DNA of 6,376 nucleotides from Bdellovibrionales bacterium (GTDB lineage: Bacteria > Bdellovibrionota > UBA1018 > CAIMNF01): the NCBI GenBank assembly GCA_947457605.1, contig CANGWP010000122.1, forward strand, positions 1 through 6,376. Reading direction: 5' to 3'. How positions within the stretch are numbered: position 1 is the stretch's first letter; the number at the start of each line of letters is the position of its first letter. Shown here piece after piece: positions 5,936-6,376 of this stretch. The notes under the pieces were generated by a model. The model saw only the letters and a list, made by a program, of their open reading frames with translations, did not search any database and was not told the origin of the DNA. The translations under genes and the position numbers were made by a program.

Positions 5936-5965
5936 AAAATAAACCAAAGATTCATCATTTGACCA
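5936..5965 (-). promoter_or_regulatory. Possible sigma70-type promoter of tRNA-Ala
   Basis: On the - strand a TATTTT (5941-5936) could be the -10 box, with TGGTCA (5965-5960) 18 bases upstream as a weak -35 box. Transcription would start some 14 bases before the tRNA. The region is AT-rich, which makes chance matches easy. Confidence 0.3.
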
Positions 5966-6073
5966 GAGTTTTCTTTGCAACACTTTCGCTGCTGCAGGAC
6001 GCAACACATTTCGAGAACATATTTTTTAAGTGGCCGAATCACTTCAGTTTTACATTCGGTACGCCCTTTGCTT

Positions 6074-6077
6074 AGGA
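6074..6077 (+). promoter_or_regulatory. Ribosome binding site of the LPP20-like lipoprotein gene
   Basis: AGGA lies 8 bases before the ATG at 6086. A GAGGG at 6080-6084 is too close to the start codon to serve. Confidence 0.5.
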
Positions 6078-6085
6078 TAGAGGGC

Positions 6086-6376
6086 ATGAAGCTTCGCGTT
6101 GTTTTGGGATTTGTATTCCTCATTCTTTGTTCGTGCGCCTCAATCTCAGATGTAAAGACGGATCCCTCCACTCCGGATTGGGTTCGGCATCCCGAGGCCC
6201 GGTTTCCTTCAGACCGATATTTGAGCTCGGTCGGGGTTGGCGCGGATCGCGAGGCGGCAATCCGGGATGCCAAAAAGAATATGGCCGAATCTTTTCTGGT
6301 GAAGGTAGAGAGCGCCAGTCAGAGCTCGAGTGAGTCCAGTCTCTCCAAAGATACCGAGGGTTCTCTTCGGGGTGAA
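6086..6376 (+). CDS. LPP20-like lipoprotein (N-terminal part)
   Basis: An open frame of 97 codons from the ATG at 6086 that runs off the right edge, so the 3' end is missing. Residues 1-17 form a lipoprotein signal peptide: a basic start (MKLR), a hydrophobic core and the lipobox LCSC with the lipidated Cys17. The mature part begins with a short linker, then TPDWVRHPEARFPSDRYLSSVGVG and DREAAIRDAKKNMAESFLVKVES. This matches the LPP20 family pattern: a Trp-x-x-x-P start, a Y..SVG.G strand, and an Ala-rich helix feeding into a Val/Ser strand. The next segment is Ser-rich (ASQSSSESSLSKD). Family members are membrane-attached lipoproteins of poorly known function, often in the outer membrane of Gram-negatives. 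The gene is divergent from tRNA-Ala, with 171 bases between them. Confidence 0.85.
   Translation, partial: MKLRVVLGFVFLILCSCASISDVKTDPSTPDWVRHPEARFPSDRYLSSVGVGADREAAIRDAKKNMAESFLVKVESASQSSSESSLSKDTEGSLRGE

Noticed and set aside
5702..6007. Open frame of 101 codons on the - strand
   Set aside because: It runs straight through tRNA-Ala (the GDVAQLVERFHGMEKVLGSN stretch is translated tRNA), with no ribosome binding site or domain.
6049..6078. TTTACA and TAGGAT with an 18-base spacer as promoter of the lipoprotein gene
   Set aside because: Transcription would begin at the start codon itself, and the -10 candidate contains the ribosome binding site AGGA.

Overview
This window is a gene-dense piece of a bacterial chromosome. 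Base composition is close to balanced. It probably comes from a Gram-negative: it holds an LPP20-type lipoprotein gene and the remains of a leucine/odd-acyl-CoA carboxylase operon. The mix (split biotin-dependent carboxylase plus HMG-CoA lyase, PlsC, DTW protein, LPP20 lipoprotein) would fit a Bdellovibrionota/deltaproteobacterial-type or spirochaete-like genome. I cannot assign the organism from sequence alone, and no mobile element, CRISPR array or phage gene is visible.

Left part (1-3015, + strand): a tight operon of five genes with overlaps or tiny gaps. It contains the C-terminal part of an acyl-CoA carboxylase biotin carboxylase (cut by the window edge), a separate biotin carboxyl carrier protein with the AMKM biotinylation motif, 3-hydroxy-3-methylglutaryl-CoA lyase with all catalytic residues, a PlsC-type 1-acylglycerol-3-phosphate acyltransferase, and a small membrane-anchored methionine-rich protein of unknown function. 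The first three genes fit the end of leucine breakdown: 3-methylcrotonyl-CoA is carboxylated, and after hydration HMG-CoA is split to acetyl-CoA and acetoacetate. PlsC belongs to phospholipid synthesis and seems to share the transcript.

Middle (3012-4617): a DTW-domain protein (probable tRNA acp3U transferase) on the - strand, and divergent from it a two-domain protein of unknown function that resembles DUF7309 plus DUF6930. The DTW gene meets the operon tail to tail with a 4-base overlap of stop codons.

Right part (4562-6376): a - strand gene for a protein whose C-terminal third looks like a diadenylate cyclase (DisA_N/DAC) domain with altered catalytic motifs, behind an N-terminal region that may be a sensor. 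It overlaps the 3' end of the preceding + gene by 56 bases. Upstream of it on the same strand is tRNA-Ala(GGC) with encoded CCA and the G3-U70 pair. Divergent from the tRNA, an LPP20-like lipoprotein gene runs off the right edge.

The most interesting items are the variant DAC-domain protein, the methionine-rich membrane peptide at the end of the carboxylase operon, the split carboxylase alpha subunit, and the overlapping convergent and divergent gene ends.
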